From NCBI RefSeq assembly GCF_014189455.1, contig NZ_CP050296.1, positions 6,630,001-6,694,000 of the forward strand: 64,000 nt of DNA, read 5' to 3'. Positions 51,368 through 60,209 of this stretch are shown here, piece after piece. The notes below the pieces were generated by a model that saw only the letters and a program-made list of their open reading frames with translations, had not been told where the DNA came from and did not search any database. The translations under genes and the position numbers were made by a program. Within the stretch, counting starts at the first letter, position 1. Every line of letters starts with the position of its first letter. The stretch is from Mesorhizobium huakuii. Its GTDB lineage: Bacteria; Pseudomonadota; Alphaproteobacteria; Rhizobiales; Rhizobiaceae.

Positions 51368-53103
51368 ATGGACCAAATTCCCCAAGCAAAAGCCGCGAGC
51401 ACCATGAATTGGCGCCGGTGGCTGCCATTTCAGGCACTGAGCGGCTGGCAGCCCCGGGATCTCAATGGTGATCTTGTCGCCGGCCTGACATTGGCCGCGA
51501 TTGCCATTCCCGAGCAGATGGCAACGGCCCGGCTCGGCGGCTTTGCTCCCGAGGTCGGCTTCTTCGCTTTTGTTGCCGGTTCGGTGGCGTTTGCCCTGTT
51601 CGGCGCCAATCGCCATCTCTCGGCCGGCGCGGATCCGACCATCACGCCGCTGTTCGCAGGCAGCCTGGCGCTGCTCGCCACATCAGGCTCGCCGCATTAT
51701 TTGGCGCTGGCCGCCATGCTGGCATTGATGGTCGGGCTGATTGTGACGCTCAGCGGCATCTTTCGCCTCGGCTGGATCGCCGATCTCCTGTCGGTGCCGG
51801 TTACCACGGGGTTTCTGGCCGGCATCGCCGTCCACATCATCGTTTCACAAATGCCCGGGCTGCTCGGCCTGCCTTCAGAGAGCGGTGAAACCTTGCGCCG
51901 TGTCGGCGAGATCGCCGGCAATCTCCATCTCACCAACCCCTGGAGCCTCGGGCTCGGCATTGGCGTGTTCGCGATCGTGCTTGGCGCCGAGCGCATCAGC
52001 GCCCGCATTCCCGGCGCCTTGATCGGCATGGTGCTTGCCACGCTTGCGGTCGCCGTCTTCGGCCTCAGGGATCGTGGCGTCGAAGTGCTGGGCGCCTTGC
52101 CAAACGGCCTTCCGCGAGCCTACCTGCCGGAGGCTGGCCTCGATGACGTGCAGGCGCTGGTTCCGCTGGCCTTGCTGATCGCCATTGTCGTCATGGTGCA
52201 GACGGCGGCGACCTCACGCTCCTTCGTGCCGCAACAGGGCGATCCCGACGTCAACCGCGATTTCGTCGGCGTCGGCGCCGGCAGCATCGCGGCCGGCCTG
52301 TTCGGTGCCTTTGCCGTCAATGCCAGCCCACCGCGCACGGCAATCGTCTCCCAGTCGGGCGGCCGCTCGCAACTGTCCGGCCTCATTGCCGCGCCATCGT
52401 GCTGGCGCTTGGTGCCTTTGGCGGCGGCCTGCTCGCCAATGTTCCGCAGGCCGCCCTTGCCGGCGTCCTAATGTTCGTTGCCCAGCACATTCTGCGCTGG
52501 AAAGTGTTCGCCAGCGTCTACCGGCAGGCACCGGTCGAATTCGTGTTGATCCTGATCACCATGGCGGCGATCGTCGTATTGCCGATCGAGACCGGCGTGG
52601 CGGTCGGCATCGGCCTGTCGCTGCTGCATGGCATATGGAGCGCGACGCGCACGGAGCCGATCGAGCTCGAACAGGTGCCGGGCACTTCCGTCTGGTGGCC
52701 ACCGGGTAAGCCCAGTGCCGGCGAACAACTCTCGGGCGTGCTGGTCGCGGCCTTCCAGGCGCCGCTGTCCTTCGTCAATGCCGACCGCTTTAAGCGTGGG
52801 CTATGCGATCTCATCGACGCCAGGAACGAAACCGTGAAACTGGTCGTGCTGGAGGCCAGCAACATCGTCGAAATCGACTATACCGCCGCGCAGGCGCTGA
52901 TCGACACCATCCTTCATTGCCGCAAGGCCGGCGCGGTCTTTGCCATAGCGCGGCTTGAATCGCTGCGCGCCCAGGCGGCGCTGAAGCGGTTCGGCATCGC
53001 TGAAATGGTCGGCACGCAGCACATATTCCACAGCGTCGACGCGGCGATCAAATCACTTGGTCCGGGCAAACAGCAGCAGCAAGAACAGGATGGAGTGCCA
53101 TGA
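51368..53103 (+). CDS. SulP family anion transporter with STAS domain, frameshifted
   Basis: About 578 residues if joined. The N-terminal transporter part has GLTLAAIAIPEQMATARLGGF, GANRHLSAGADPTITPLFAG and up to 11 spans; the C-terminal part has a STAS domain (ETVKLVVLEASNIVEIDYTAAQALIDTI). The frame breaks at about 52390-52394 (GCCGCGCC on +). One added base gives GLIAAAIVLALGAFGGGLLANVPQAALAGVL. The substrate could be sulfate or another anion such as bicarbonate. The stop overlaps the next gene as ATGA. The start may instead be ATG 51404. Confidence 0.85.
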
Positions 53104-53723
53104 TTGACCCCCGAGAACCCATTGTCACGCCGGTTCCCGTCGAGGAATTGAGGCCGACGCAGATAACGGTCGGCATGAGAGAAGTTGCGTTGAAGCGCCA
53201 GATGATCCGGGAACAGGACGCCAGGAAGAAGACCGGCGCCTTTCTCGGCAAACACATGGTGCCGGTCGTACTGGGTCCCAAAAATCGCAACTACGTCACC
53301 GATCACCATCACCTCGCTCGCGCCCTGCTTGAGGAAGGCGTCAAGGACGTGCTGGTGACTGTGATCAGCGACCTGTCCGCGCTCGACAAGGACGCGTTTC
53401 TTTTCGTGCTCGATAACAGAGGCTGGATGCACCCGTTCGATGAGAACGGCCGTCGCCGCGATTACTCGGCAATTCCGAAGACAATCGGCGAGCTGATCGA
53501 CGATCCGTACCGAAGCATGGCGGGCGAACTGCGCCGGCAAGGCGGCTTTGCCAAGGACACGACGCCGTTCAGCGAATTCATTTGGGCGGATTTCCTTCGT
53601 CGGCGCATCGACCGCAATGCGGTTGTGAAGAACTTCGACAAGGCGATGAAGGATGCCTTGACGCTCGCCAAAGGCAAGGACGCGGACTATCTGCCGGGCT
53701 GGTGCGGGCCGACGTCGGATTGA
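53100..53723 (+). CDS. ParB-like nuclease-fold protein (ParBc_2 type)
   Basis: 207 residues. The ParB/Srx-like N-terminal fold is recognised by VPVEELRPTQITVGMREV and the catalytic-like KNRNYVTDHHHLARALLEEG. No DNA-binding ParB helix-turn-helix follows; the C-terminal half is helical and unassigned. Coupled to the sulP gene by ATGA. Its role is unknown. The 3' end overlaps the convergent AraC gene by 37 bases. Confidence 0.8.
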   Translation: MIDPREPIVTPVPVEELRPTQITVGMREVALKRQMIREQDARKKTGAFLGKHMVPVVLGPKNRNYVTDHHHLARALLEEGVKDVLVTVISDLSALDKDAFLFVLDNRGWMHPFDENGRRRDYSAIPKTIGELIDDPYRSMAGELRRQGGFAKDTTPFSEFIWADFLRRRIDRNAVVKNFDKAMKDALTLAKGKDADYLPGWCGPTSD

Positions 53724-54574
53724 GCCTGCCTCGGCCGAGGCGAGTGCATAGCGGTGCCGCCTGACCGGCGATAATCGCCTGGCGTCTCACCCATGACACG
53801 TCGAAACCGGCGATTGAACGTCGACAGGTCGTTGAAGCCGGCGTCGAAGGCGATGGTCCCGATCGCATCATCCGACAGGCGCAGCCGCAGCGCGGCGCGG
53901 TGCAGGCGGGTCTTGAGCAGGAACTGGTAGGGCGTCATCCCGGCAACCTGCCGGAAAATGCGCAGGAAATGATAGGGACTGGTCGCCGTCTCATCCGCCA
54001 GTGCCGATAGCGAAACCGGCCCGTCGGCATCCAGTTCGATCCGCCGCACGGCTTCGGCCACCCGTTTCTGGTCGCGGCGGCTCGGTCCGTGCCTGACAGG
54101 CGTGGCGCCGCAAGCCGTGGCCACGGCCGCGCCCGCTATACGCAGGGAAACTTCCTCGAAGGCATCCTTGTCGGCCATTTCGCGCGCGGTTTCCGCCTCG
54201 GCCAGCAACGGCGCCAGAGCCGGCAAGGGCGGCAGGCGCGGCGCCTCGAAGGTGAGCGTCCTGGCGCCCGGCACGCCGGAGACAATCCGTTCCATATAGG
54301 CAGGTCCGAAATGAAACGACAGACAGCGGTCGCCGCTGCCATGCTCGTGGCCGCATTCATAGCACGTGCCTGAATTGCCGAGCAGGAGCGCGCCCGGCGC
54401 CAGCATCGCGGTGCCTTGTTGCGCGCGGTAGCGGAACGTGCCGCTTGTCACCGCGGCAATGCAGAAATCCTGATGGGCTTCCTCGAACGGCCGGTCGCCT
54501 ACACCGGCCGTGCAGATCACATCCGCGACGTGCCAGCCGGGTCCGGATGCGAGAGTGCGGGTCGTCGCTGTCAT
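53687..54574 (-). CDS. AraC family transcriptional regulator
   Basis: 295 residues. An N-terminal cupin-like sensor (DFCIAAVTSGTFRYRAQQGTAML ... FHFGPAYME) is followed by two HTH units: SLSALADETATSPYHFLRIFRQVAGMTPYQFLLK and DAIGTIAFDAGFNDLSTFNRRFRRVMGETPGDYRR. Start ATG 54574 is before the sensor domain; longer frames add nothing recognisable. It is divergent from the DUF1579-VOC pair, which it may control. Confidence 0.88.
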   Translation of the reverse strand: MTATTRTLASGPGWHVADVICTAGVGDRPFEEAHQDFCIAAVTSGTFRYRAQQGTAMLAPGALLLGNSGTCYECGHEHGSGDRCLSFHFGPAYMERIVSGVPGARTLTFEAPRLPPLPALAPLLAEAETAREMADKDAFEEVSLRIAGAAVATACGATPVRHGPSRRDQKRVAEAVRRIELDADGPVSLSALADETATSPYHFLRIFRQVAGMTPYQFLLKTRLHRAALRLRLSDDAIGTIAFDAGFNDLSTFNRRFRRVMGETPGDYRRSGGTAMHSPRPRQAQSDVGPHQPGR

Positions 54575-54659
54575 GGCCGGAATATAGCAATTTTTCCCAA
54601 GCCCAGAACCCCATGAGCGCCTACTCCTCCCGGTCTCCTGACAGAAAGAGGCCGCAACC

Positions 54660-55187
54660 ATGTTCGACTCCTTTGCTGAAGCCCTGCACAGTCCCGGACC
54701 GAACGGCGGGCTTGCCGAAAAGCTGAACCTTTACGGCCGCTTCGTCGGCGCTTGGACGTTCGACGCCTCGCGCCACCTCGAGGATGGCACGGTGCTGACC
54801 GGGCGTGGCGAGGTGCATTTCGGCTGGGTGCTGGAAGGCCGCGCCATCCAGGACGTCTGGATCCTGCCCGCGCGCGACGCCGGCCCCTCGCCATCCCTGG
54901 GCAAGTGGACGTTCTACGGCACGACGTTGCGGGTCTATGATCCCACTGCGGACGCCTGGCACATTTTCTGGAGCGACGCGCGCAATCAATATTTCAGCCG
55001 CCAGCTCGGTCGCGCCGAAGACGACACGATCGTGCAGGTCGGCGCCGATGGTACTGGCGCATCGGTGCGCTGGAGTTTTTCGCGGATCACCAAAAATTCC
55101 TTCCGCTGGCTCGGCGAGCGCTCGCACGACGGCGCGGACTGGCACCTCGAAGTCGAGTTCCTGGCGCGCCGTCAATCTGCAAGATGA
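54660..55187 (+). CDS. DUF1579-like protein
   Basis: 175 residues, no signal peptide or membrane span, predicted beta-barrel of the calycin type (LYGRFVGAWTFDASRHLEDG, GRGEVHFGWVLEGRAIQDVW, KWTFYGTTLRVYDPTADAWHIFW). The family binds small ligands in some members; nothing more specific can be said. It precedes the VOC gene by 32 bases. Confidence 0.7.
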   Translation: MFDSFAEALHSPGPNGGLAEKLNLYGRFVGAWTFDASRHLEDGTVLTGRGEVHFGWVLEGRAIQDVWILPARDAGPSPSLGKWTFYGTTLRVYDPTADAWHIFWSDARNQYFSRQLGRAEDDTIVQVGADGTGASVRWSFSRITKNSFRWLGERSHDGADWHLEVEFLARRQSAR

Positions 55188-55219
55188 CATCACAACCTTT
55201 TGTAACAATGGAGAAAACA

Positions 55220-55597
55220 ATGTTCGATCATATCTCGGTCGGTGTCCGCGACGCCAATACCTCGAAGCGCTTCTATGACGCAGCGCTGAAGCCGCTCGGC
55301 TACACCTGCCTCAGCCAGTCACCAGGTTCGCTCGGCTATGGTGCTCAAAGCGCCGTGCTGTGGGTCAATGAGGCGGCTCGGCCGGTGCCGGCGGACGAAA
55401 AATCCGGCCTGCATTTCTGCTTCGCCGCGCCGACACGGGACAGCGTCGATGCCTTCCATGCCGCCGCCTTGCGCGAAGGCGGCAGTGACAATGGCTCGCC
55501 CGGCCTGCGCTCCGCCTATGGCGACGACTACTATGCGGCCTTCGTCATCGACCCGGACGGCTATCGCCTCGAGGCCTATTGCGGCGTTGCCGGCTAA
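55220..55597 (+). CDS. VOC family (glyoxalase-like) protein
   Basis: 125 residues, one VOC module pair: HISVGVRDANTSKRFYDAALKPLGYT, metal-position Glu near the end in PDGYRLEAYCG, His near HFCFAAP. A lyase/dioxygenase-like fold; the reaction is unknown. ATG 55220 follows GGAGAAAACA; an in-frame ATG lies four codons upstream. Confidence 0.85.
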   Translation: MFDHISVGVRDANTSKRFYDAALKPLGYTCLSQSPGSLGYGAQSAVLWVNEAARPVPADEKSGLHFCFAAPTRDSVDAFHAAALREGGSDNGSPGLRSAYGDDYYAAFVIDPDGYRLEAYCGVAG

Positions 55598-55701
55598 CCC
55601 GGCCGAGTTCCGCAGTTTCGCGGATCCCGACTGTTCCCACCGACCGGGCTTTGCTCTACCAATATCGGAGCGCGGGCTCGGCCCGGCGGGAGGGGTCAGC
55701 G

Positions 55702-56331
55702 ATGCCGAGTTTCGACAGCCTGTTCAATGCCTTCGTCACCATTCTGGTGACCATCGACCCGCCCGGCCTGGCGCCGCTGTTCCTCGCCGTGACCCGCGGC
55801 ATGAACCGCGAGGAGCGCCAGCAGGTTTCGGTGCGCGCCTCGGTCATCGGCTTCCTGGTGATGGCATTGTTCGCGGTGGCCGGCGCCTCGATCCTGTCGG
55901 TGTTCGGCATCACCCTGCCGGCCTTCCGCGTCGCCGGCGGTTTTCTGCTGTTCTTCATCGCCTTCGAAATGGTCTTCGAGCGCCGGCAGGACCGCAAGGA
56001 GAAGATCGGCGACGTCGCCATCACCAAGGACATGATCCACAACATCGCCGCCTTCCCGCTGGCGATCCCGCTGATTGCCGGACCCGGCGCGATTTCGGCG
56101 ACGGTGCTGCTTTCCGGCTCGTTTCAGGGCTTTGCGGCGCAGGCCGCACTCGTCGGCATCATCTTCGTCTGCCTCGCCATCACCTATCTGGTGTTCGTGC
56201 TGTCGGAACGCATCGACCGTATCCTCGGCCAGACCGGCCGCTCGATCCTGACCCGCCTGCTCGGCGTCATCCTGGCCGCACTGGCCGTGCAGTTCGTGGC
56301 GGACGGCATCAAGGCACTGATGGCGGGGTGA
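55702..56331 (+). CDS. MarC family membrane protein
   Basis: 209 residues with six predicted spans, opening FNAFVTILVTIDPPGLAPLFLAVT, which is the MarC/YchE signature (a conserved DP-x-G), and containing IHNIAAFPLAIPLIAGPGAISATVLL. The function is unknown; the old link to multidrug resistance is not supported by later work. ATG 55702 follows GGGAGGGG. Confidence 0.9.
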   Translation: MPSFDSLFNAFVTILVTIDPPGLAPLFLAVTRGMNREERQQVSVRASVIGFLVMALFAVAGASILSVFGITLPAFRVAGGFLLFFIAFEMVFERRQDRKEKIGDVAITKDMIHNIAAFPLAIPLIAGPGAISATVLLSGSFQGFAAQAALVGIIFVCLAITYLVFVLSERIDRILGQTGRSILTRLLGVILAALAVQFVADGIKALMAG

Positions 56332-56364
56332 ACGGCAGCCCGGACTGCCGACTGCCGACTGCCC

Positions 56365-56790
56365 TCACTTCGCCGCCGTATCGATCACTTCAAAATCGTG
56401 CGTAATCACGGCCGTCTTGGCCATCATTGCGGAGGCCGAGCAGTATTTTTCGATCGACAGATCGATAGCCCGCTTGACCTTGTCCGACGACAGCGCCCTG
56501 CCCTTGACGATGAAATGCATATGGATGCGCGTGAACACCTTTGGATCAGTCTCGGCTCTGTCAGCGTCAAGTTCGACCACGCAGTCCTCGACCGCCTCAC
56601 GGCCCTTTTCGAGGATATGCACGACATCATAGGCCGAGCAGCCGCCGGTGCCGATCAGCACCAGCTCCATCGGGCTCGGCCCAGGCGTCTTGCCATCAGG
56701 GCTGGAGGCCGTTCCCAGCACCAGTTTGTGGCCGCTGCCGGACTCGCCGACGAAGGTGCGCTCTTCGACCCATTTTACCCGTGCCTTCAT
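56365..56790 (-). CDS. OsmC family protein
   Basis: 141 residues. OsmC/YhfA-like fold with SPMELVLIGTGGCSAYDVVHIL (first Cys) and YCSASAMMAKTA (second Cys), the pair that reduces organic hydroperoxides in active members. GKTPGPSPMELV is a typical YhfA-type entry. The substrate has not been shown. Confidence 0.9.
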   Translation of the reverse strand: MKARVKWVEERTFVGESGSGHKLVLGTASSPDGKTPGPSPMELVLIGTGGCSAYDVVHILEKGREAVEDCVVELDADRAETDPKVFTRIHMHFIVKGRALSSDKVKRAIDLSIEKYCSASAMMAKTAVITHDFEVIDTAAK

Positions 56791-56850
56791 TGCCCTGTCC
56801 TTTCAGTCCTTTGACCGCGCCTGCTGTCAGGCCAAATCAACAACGCAAAA

Positions 56851-56878
56851 CCCCGAAAGTCCATCAGGACCCTCGGGG
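56851..56878. terminator. Hairpin between ssb and OsmC genes
   Basis: CCCCGA pairs with TCGGGG, with an inner GTCC/GGAC stem. Likely ends ssb transcription and separates it from the OsmC gene. Confidence 0.6.
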
Positions 56879-56938
56879 CGTATCGATCACGTAACGTCAG
56901 TCATCTGGCGACGTCAGCCGCCTGGTATTTGCTTTCGA

Positions 56939-57460
56939 TCAGAACGGGATTTCGTCGTCCAGCTCGCGCGACGAACCGCCGCCGCCGCCGCCCCTGGGAG
57001 CGCCGCCGCCACGGTTGAAGCTTTCGTTCGGGCTGGACTGGCCGAAATCGGAACCGCGGCTGCTGCCGCCACCGGAATAACCGCCGACCTGGCCGCCCTC
57101 GCCTTGGCCGCGCGCGTCGAGCATCTGCAGCTCGCCACGGAATTTCTGCAGCACGACTTCCGTCGTGTACTTGTCGGCGCCGGTCTGGTCCTGCCATTTG
57201 CGCGTCTGCAGCTGGCCCTCGACATACACCTTCATGCCCTTCTTCAGGTATTGCTCGGCCACCTTGGCGATGCCCTCATTGAAGATGACGACATTGTGCC
57301 ACTCGGTCTTTTCCTTGCGCTCGCCGGAATTCTTGTCGCGCCAGCTTTCCGATGTGGCGATACGGATGTTGACGACCGGCTCGCCCGAGTTCAGGCGCCG
57401 GATTTCAGGGTCCGCGCCGAGATTGCCGACCAGAATGACCTTATTGACGCTACCCGCCAT
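56939..57460 (-). CDS. ssb: Single-stranded DNA-binding protein
   Basis: 173 residues. OB-fold in the first ~110 residues ([60 protein letters not shown]), a Gly/Ser/Arg-rich linker and the acidic C-terminal tail ELDDEIPF that recruits repair enzymes. A GTTC-N7-GTTC site lies about 100 bases upstream, so expression is probably under LexA. Confidence 0.97.
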   Translation of the reverse strand: MAGSVNKVILVGNLGADPEIRRLNSGEPVVNIRIATSESWRDKNSGERKEKTEWHNVVIFNEGIAKVAEQYLKKGMKVYVEGQLQTRKWQDQTGADKYTTEVVLQKFRGELQMLDARGQGEGGQVGGYSGGGSSRGSDFGQSSPNESFNRGGGAPRGGGGGGSSRELDDEIPF

Positions 57461-57562
57461 GATTTTTCTCCGCGCTCATCCGAAAACAAATTTTTGTCGC
57501 AGCACCTTACAGGCTGCGCACGTCTGCCGCCTGCTAAGGCTGGCTTTTCCCACAACGTTTTT

Positions 57563-57577
57563 GTTCCCTTTTCGTTC
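57563..57577. promoter_or_regulatory. LexA (SOS) box upstream of ssb
   Basis: GTTC-CCTTTTC-GTTC, the alphaproteobacterial SOS box pattern GTTC-N7-GTTC, about 100 bases before the ssb start codon. Confidence 0.75.
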
Positions 57578-57687
57578 CTATATGCACTGCCGCCGATTGT
57601 CAAGGAATGGCAGCAATGCCCGAGCCCATCATATGGGTTTCAAAACAGCTCTTGCCAAATCAATAAGTATCGACTTATGCTTTCGCC

Positions 57688-58001
57688 ATGATCGAAGCAG
57701 AGATTTTCCGCGCCCTTGCCGACCCGACCCGCCGCGCCGTCTTCGAGCGTCTCGCCGCAGCTGAGATGAGCGTATCGGAATTGCGCAGCGGCCTGACCGT
57801 ATCGCAACCGGCGGTGTCGCAGCATCTTGCGGTGCTGCGCGGCGCCGGCCTCGTGGTCGAGCGGCGGGTCGGCCGCAACGCCTATTACCGCGCCGATCCG
57901 CAGGGGCTTGCCCCCTGCTCTCCTGGATCGAACGCTACCGGACCTTCTGGCCGGAGCGCATCGAAAGGCTGAAGACGGTTTTGAAGGACATGGATCAATG
58001 A
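57688..58001 (+). CDS. ArsR family transcriptional regulator, frameshifted
   Basis: About 104 residues if repaired. Winged HTH of the ArsR/SmtB fold (IFRALADPTRRAVFERLAAAEMSVSELRSGLTVSQPAVSQHLAVLR). Family metal ligands are not evident. The frame breaks at about 57909-57916; with one added base the expected [27 protein letters not shown] continues to the stop at 58001. This stop overlaps the SRPBCC start (ATGA), an arrangement common for such regulator/partner pairs. Confidence 0.85.
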
Positions 58002-58492
58002 AAGATTTGCGATCGATGAACGCCAAGACCCAGGGCGAAGCCGCTCCGGATGCGCTTGAGTTCGAATACGACCTTGCCGAACCGCTGGAAAAGGTGTGGC
58101 GGGCGCTGACCGTGCCGGAACTGCTCGCGGCCTGGATGATGCCAAACGACATCACGCCGGAAATCGGCAAGCGTTTTGCCTTCGCCGGGACGGACGCAGC
58201 GATCGAGTGCGAAATCCTCGACGCCGAGCCCGAACGCCTGCTGCGCTATTCCTGGCGCGAGCAGCCACGCGATGCGACGCGGCAGGGTCCGCTCGACAGT
58301 ACCGTCACCTTCACACTCGCCCGCACCGTTTCCGGCGGCACGCATCTGCGCATCGTCCATGACGGTTTTGCTGGGAAAGCGATGCCTGCGGTCGCCATGG
58401 CGGGTACCGGCTGCCGGCTTTCGCTGGGATTGCGTGGGGCCGGAAAGCCCATTGCCGCCAACACACCGCGCCTTCTGCTGCGCGCAGCCTGA
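57998..58492 (+). CDS. SRPBCC (AHSA1/START-like) protein
   Basis: 164 residues. The AHSA1-type hydrophobic-pocket fold opens [30 protein letters not shown], with LLRYSWREQ and [22 protein letters not shown] later. Coupled to the ArsR gene by ATGA. The ligand is unknown; in similar pairs the regulator controls the START-like partner. Confidence 0.8.
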   Translation: MKDLRSMNAKTQGEAAPDALEFEYDLAEPLEKVWRALTVPELLAAWMMPNDITPEIGKRFAFAGTDAAIECEILDAEPERLLRYSWREQPRDATRQGPLDSTVTFTLARTVSGGTHLRIVHDGFAGKAMPAVAMAGTGCRLSLGLRGAGKPIAANTPRLLLRAA

Positions 58493-58514
58493 ACACGGAA
58501 ATCGGAGACGAAAA

Positions 58515-59120
58515 ATGAGCGGTCTTGCCAGTCTGGTGCCGATGGTGATCGAGCAATCGAGCCGCGGCGAACGCGCCTTCGACATTTTCTCGCGGCTGCT
58601 GCGCGAGCGCATCATCTTCATCAATGGCGAGATCAACGACGACGTCTCGGCGCTGGTCTGCGCGCAGCTCCTGTCGCTGGAGTCGGACAATCCCGACAAG
58701 GAGATCTCGCTCTACATCAACTCGCCCGGCGGCGTGGTGACCAGCGGCTTCGCCATCTACGACACGATGCAATATATCAGCTGCCCGGTATCGACCGTGT
58801 GCATGGGTTTTGCCGCTTCGATGGGGTCGTTCCTGTTGATGGCCGGCACGGCGGGCCGCCGCATCGCGCTGCCAAACGCCACCATCCTGCTGCATCAGCC
58901 GCTCGGCGGCTTCCAGGGCCAAGCTTCCGATATCCAGCGCCATGCCGAGCGGATCGGCAAGACCAAACGCCATATGGCCGAACTCTATGCGCAGCATTGC
59001 GGCCGCAGCTATGAGGAGGTCGAACGCACGCTCGACCGCGACCATTTCATGACCGCCCGCGAGGCCCAGGCCTGGGGCATCGTCGACCACGTCTTCGACA
59101 CGCGCAAAAAGGCGGCATGA
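58515..59120 (+). CDS. clpP: ATP-dependent Clp protease proteolytic subunit
   Basis: 201 residues. Catalytic Ser102 ([14 protein letters not shown]) and His127 ([12 protein letters not shown]) are present, with the processing-independent N-terminus [29 protein letters not shown]. No clpX, clpA or tig is next to it, so this may be a second clpP, as is usual in rhizobia. Located between the SRPBCC gene and a small secreted-protein gene. Confidence 0.95.
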   Translation: MSGLASLVPMVIEQSSRGERAFDIFSRLLRERIIFINGEINDDVSALVCAQLLSLESDNPDKEISLYINSPGGVVTSGFAIYDTMQYISCPVSTVCMGFAASMGSFLLMAGTAGRRIALPNATILLHQPLGGFQGQASDIQRHAERIGKTKRHMAELYAQHCGRSYEEVERTLDRDHFMTAREAQAWGIVDHVFDTRKKAA

Positions 59121-59208
59121 AGCCTGGGTGGGATTGGAATCTGGTCACTGTCGAAGATTTGACGATGCCGGTCTGGTTCCGGGGGCGGCTCGTCCCTATA
59201 ATCCCGGG

Positions 59209-59508
59209 ATGACCGACACTCATTCGCCCAGGACGTCGCATCGCGTCATCGCTGCCGCGGTGCTCAGTTTCGCCAGCCTTGTGAGCGGCATGGCACTTGC
59301 CGACGACAATTCAGCGCAGACGCCGAAAGGCGCCCTGCCTGGCGTGAACAGCGATTATCGCATCGCCAAGCCTGCTCCCCAGCCGGAACCCGACGACGCA
59401 TTCCCCAGCAATGGCAACGGCACGTTCAAGATCGGCGATACGGATGTCAGGATTTCCGGCAGCATCACGGTCGATATGGCCACGGGCGGGTTTAAGCCCC
59501 CGAGGTGA
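59209..59508 (+). CDS. Small secreted hypothetical protein
   Basis: 99 residues with a signal peptide (HRVIAAAVLSFASLVSGMALA, cut before DDNSAQT), then a Pro/Gln-rich segment and a C-terminal motif DVRISGSITVDMATG that resembles the end of rhizobial exported proteins. I do not recognise a family. A terminator follows. Confidence 0.6.
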   Translation: MTDTHSPRTSHRVIAAAVLSFASLVSGMALADDNSAQTPKGALPGVNSDYRIAKPAPQPEPDDAFPSNGNGTFKIGDTDVRISGSITVDMATGGFKPPR

Positions 59509-59550
59509 GCAGCCTCCGCTTGGGCCAGTTCAGCCATTTCCCCAAAGAAT

Positions 59551-59586
59551 AGCCCCGCCGTACCCTAGGGCAAACGGACGGGGCTT
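59551..59586 (+). terminator. Rho-independent terminator
   Basis: AGCCCCG-CCGT pairs with ACGG-ACGGGGCT, followed by TTTTCT. About 40 bases past the stop of the secreted-protein gene. Confidence 0.75.
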
Positions 59587-59589
59587 TTC

Positions 59590-60209
59590 TGGATCTAAAA
59601 TCCATATTTTGCCGGGAGTGTACTGCCGGCGTTTGATTTCGGATGCTTCGCGGCGTCAGCCGACGATCCGACTAGCAGTCTCTAATTTTGGGGGATACGG
59701 CAAGTCACGGTTTGTCGGGTGGCGCAAACGCTAAACCCTGGCACTTATGCCTGCCGCGGCTCCAACGAGACGTGGAGCCCTGGGGGACTGTCCGGTGGCG
59801 TCATGCTCCACTCCTGTGTCCGTTGCGACATTGTCGTCGCGAAGCGCAAATCGCAAATGCCTGCGGCGTCTCGCAGGCCGCCTTGGGGCGGCGAGGCCAT
59901 CGAAAGACGGCCGGCTTCGCTGACTGTCCGAGACTGCTCCCCTGAACCAGCCGCGTCAACCTTCAATAGCCGGTTACGGAAAAATGTGATCGCCGGGAGG
60001 TTACGTCCAGGTCAGCTTTTTGCACAGCTTTGTCAGGAGCGTGTTCGGCCTTTGTTCTTTCCGCTTGCCCCTTCGCGCGAAAGGCGGTTAAACGACTTCT
60101 GTCGGGAATTGTGGCGTCTCTCGACGTGGCGGCAAAAACACCTACATAGGGGATGGCCGGGAAAATCCCGCCTATCCCACGAATTCCAGATCTGAGGCGG
60201 CGACCGGCA
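59590..60209. other. Long intergenic region upstream of uvrA
   Basis: About 620 bases without a supported gene. It holds the SOS box at 60043-60057, so the uvrA promoter must be near. Several GC-rich self-complementary stretches (for example around 59880-59900) could mean a structured RNA, but I could match none to tmRNA, 6S, SRP RNA or RNase P. Confidence 0.45.
60043..60057. promoter_or_regulatory. LexA (SOS) box upstream of uvrA
   Basis: GTTC-GGCCTTT-GTTC, the alphaproteobacterial GTTC-N7-GTTC operator, about 150 bases before uvrA. The same motif precedes ssb. Confidence 0.78.

Noticed and set aside
59590..60209. tmRNA, 6S or SRP RNA gene in the uvrA upstream region
   Set aside because: No tag-peptide reading frame, no 4.5S or 6S signature could be matched on either strand.
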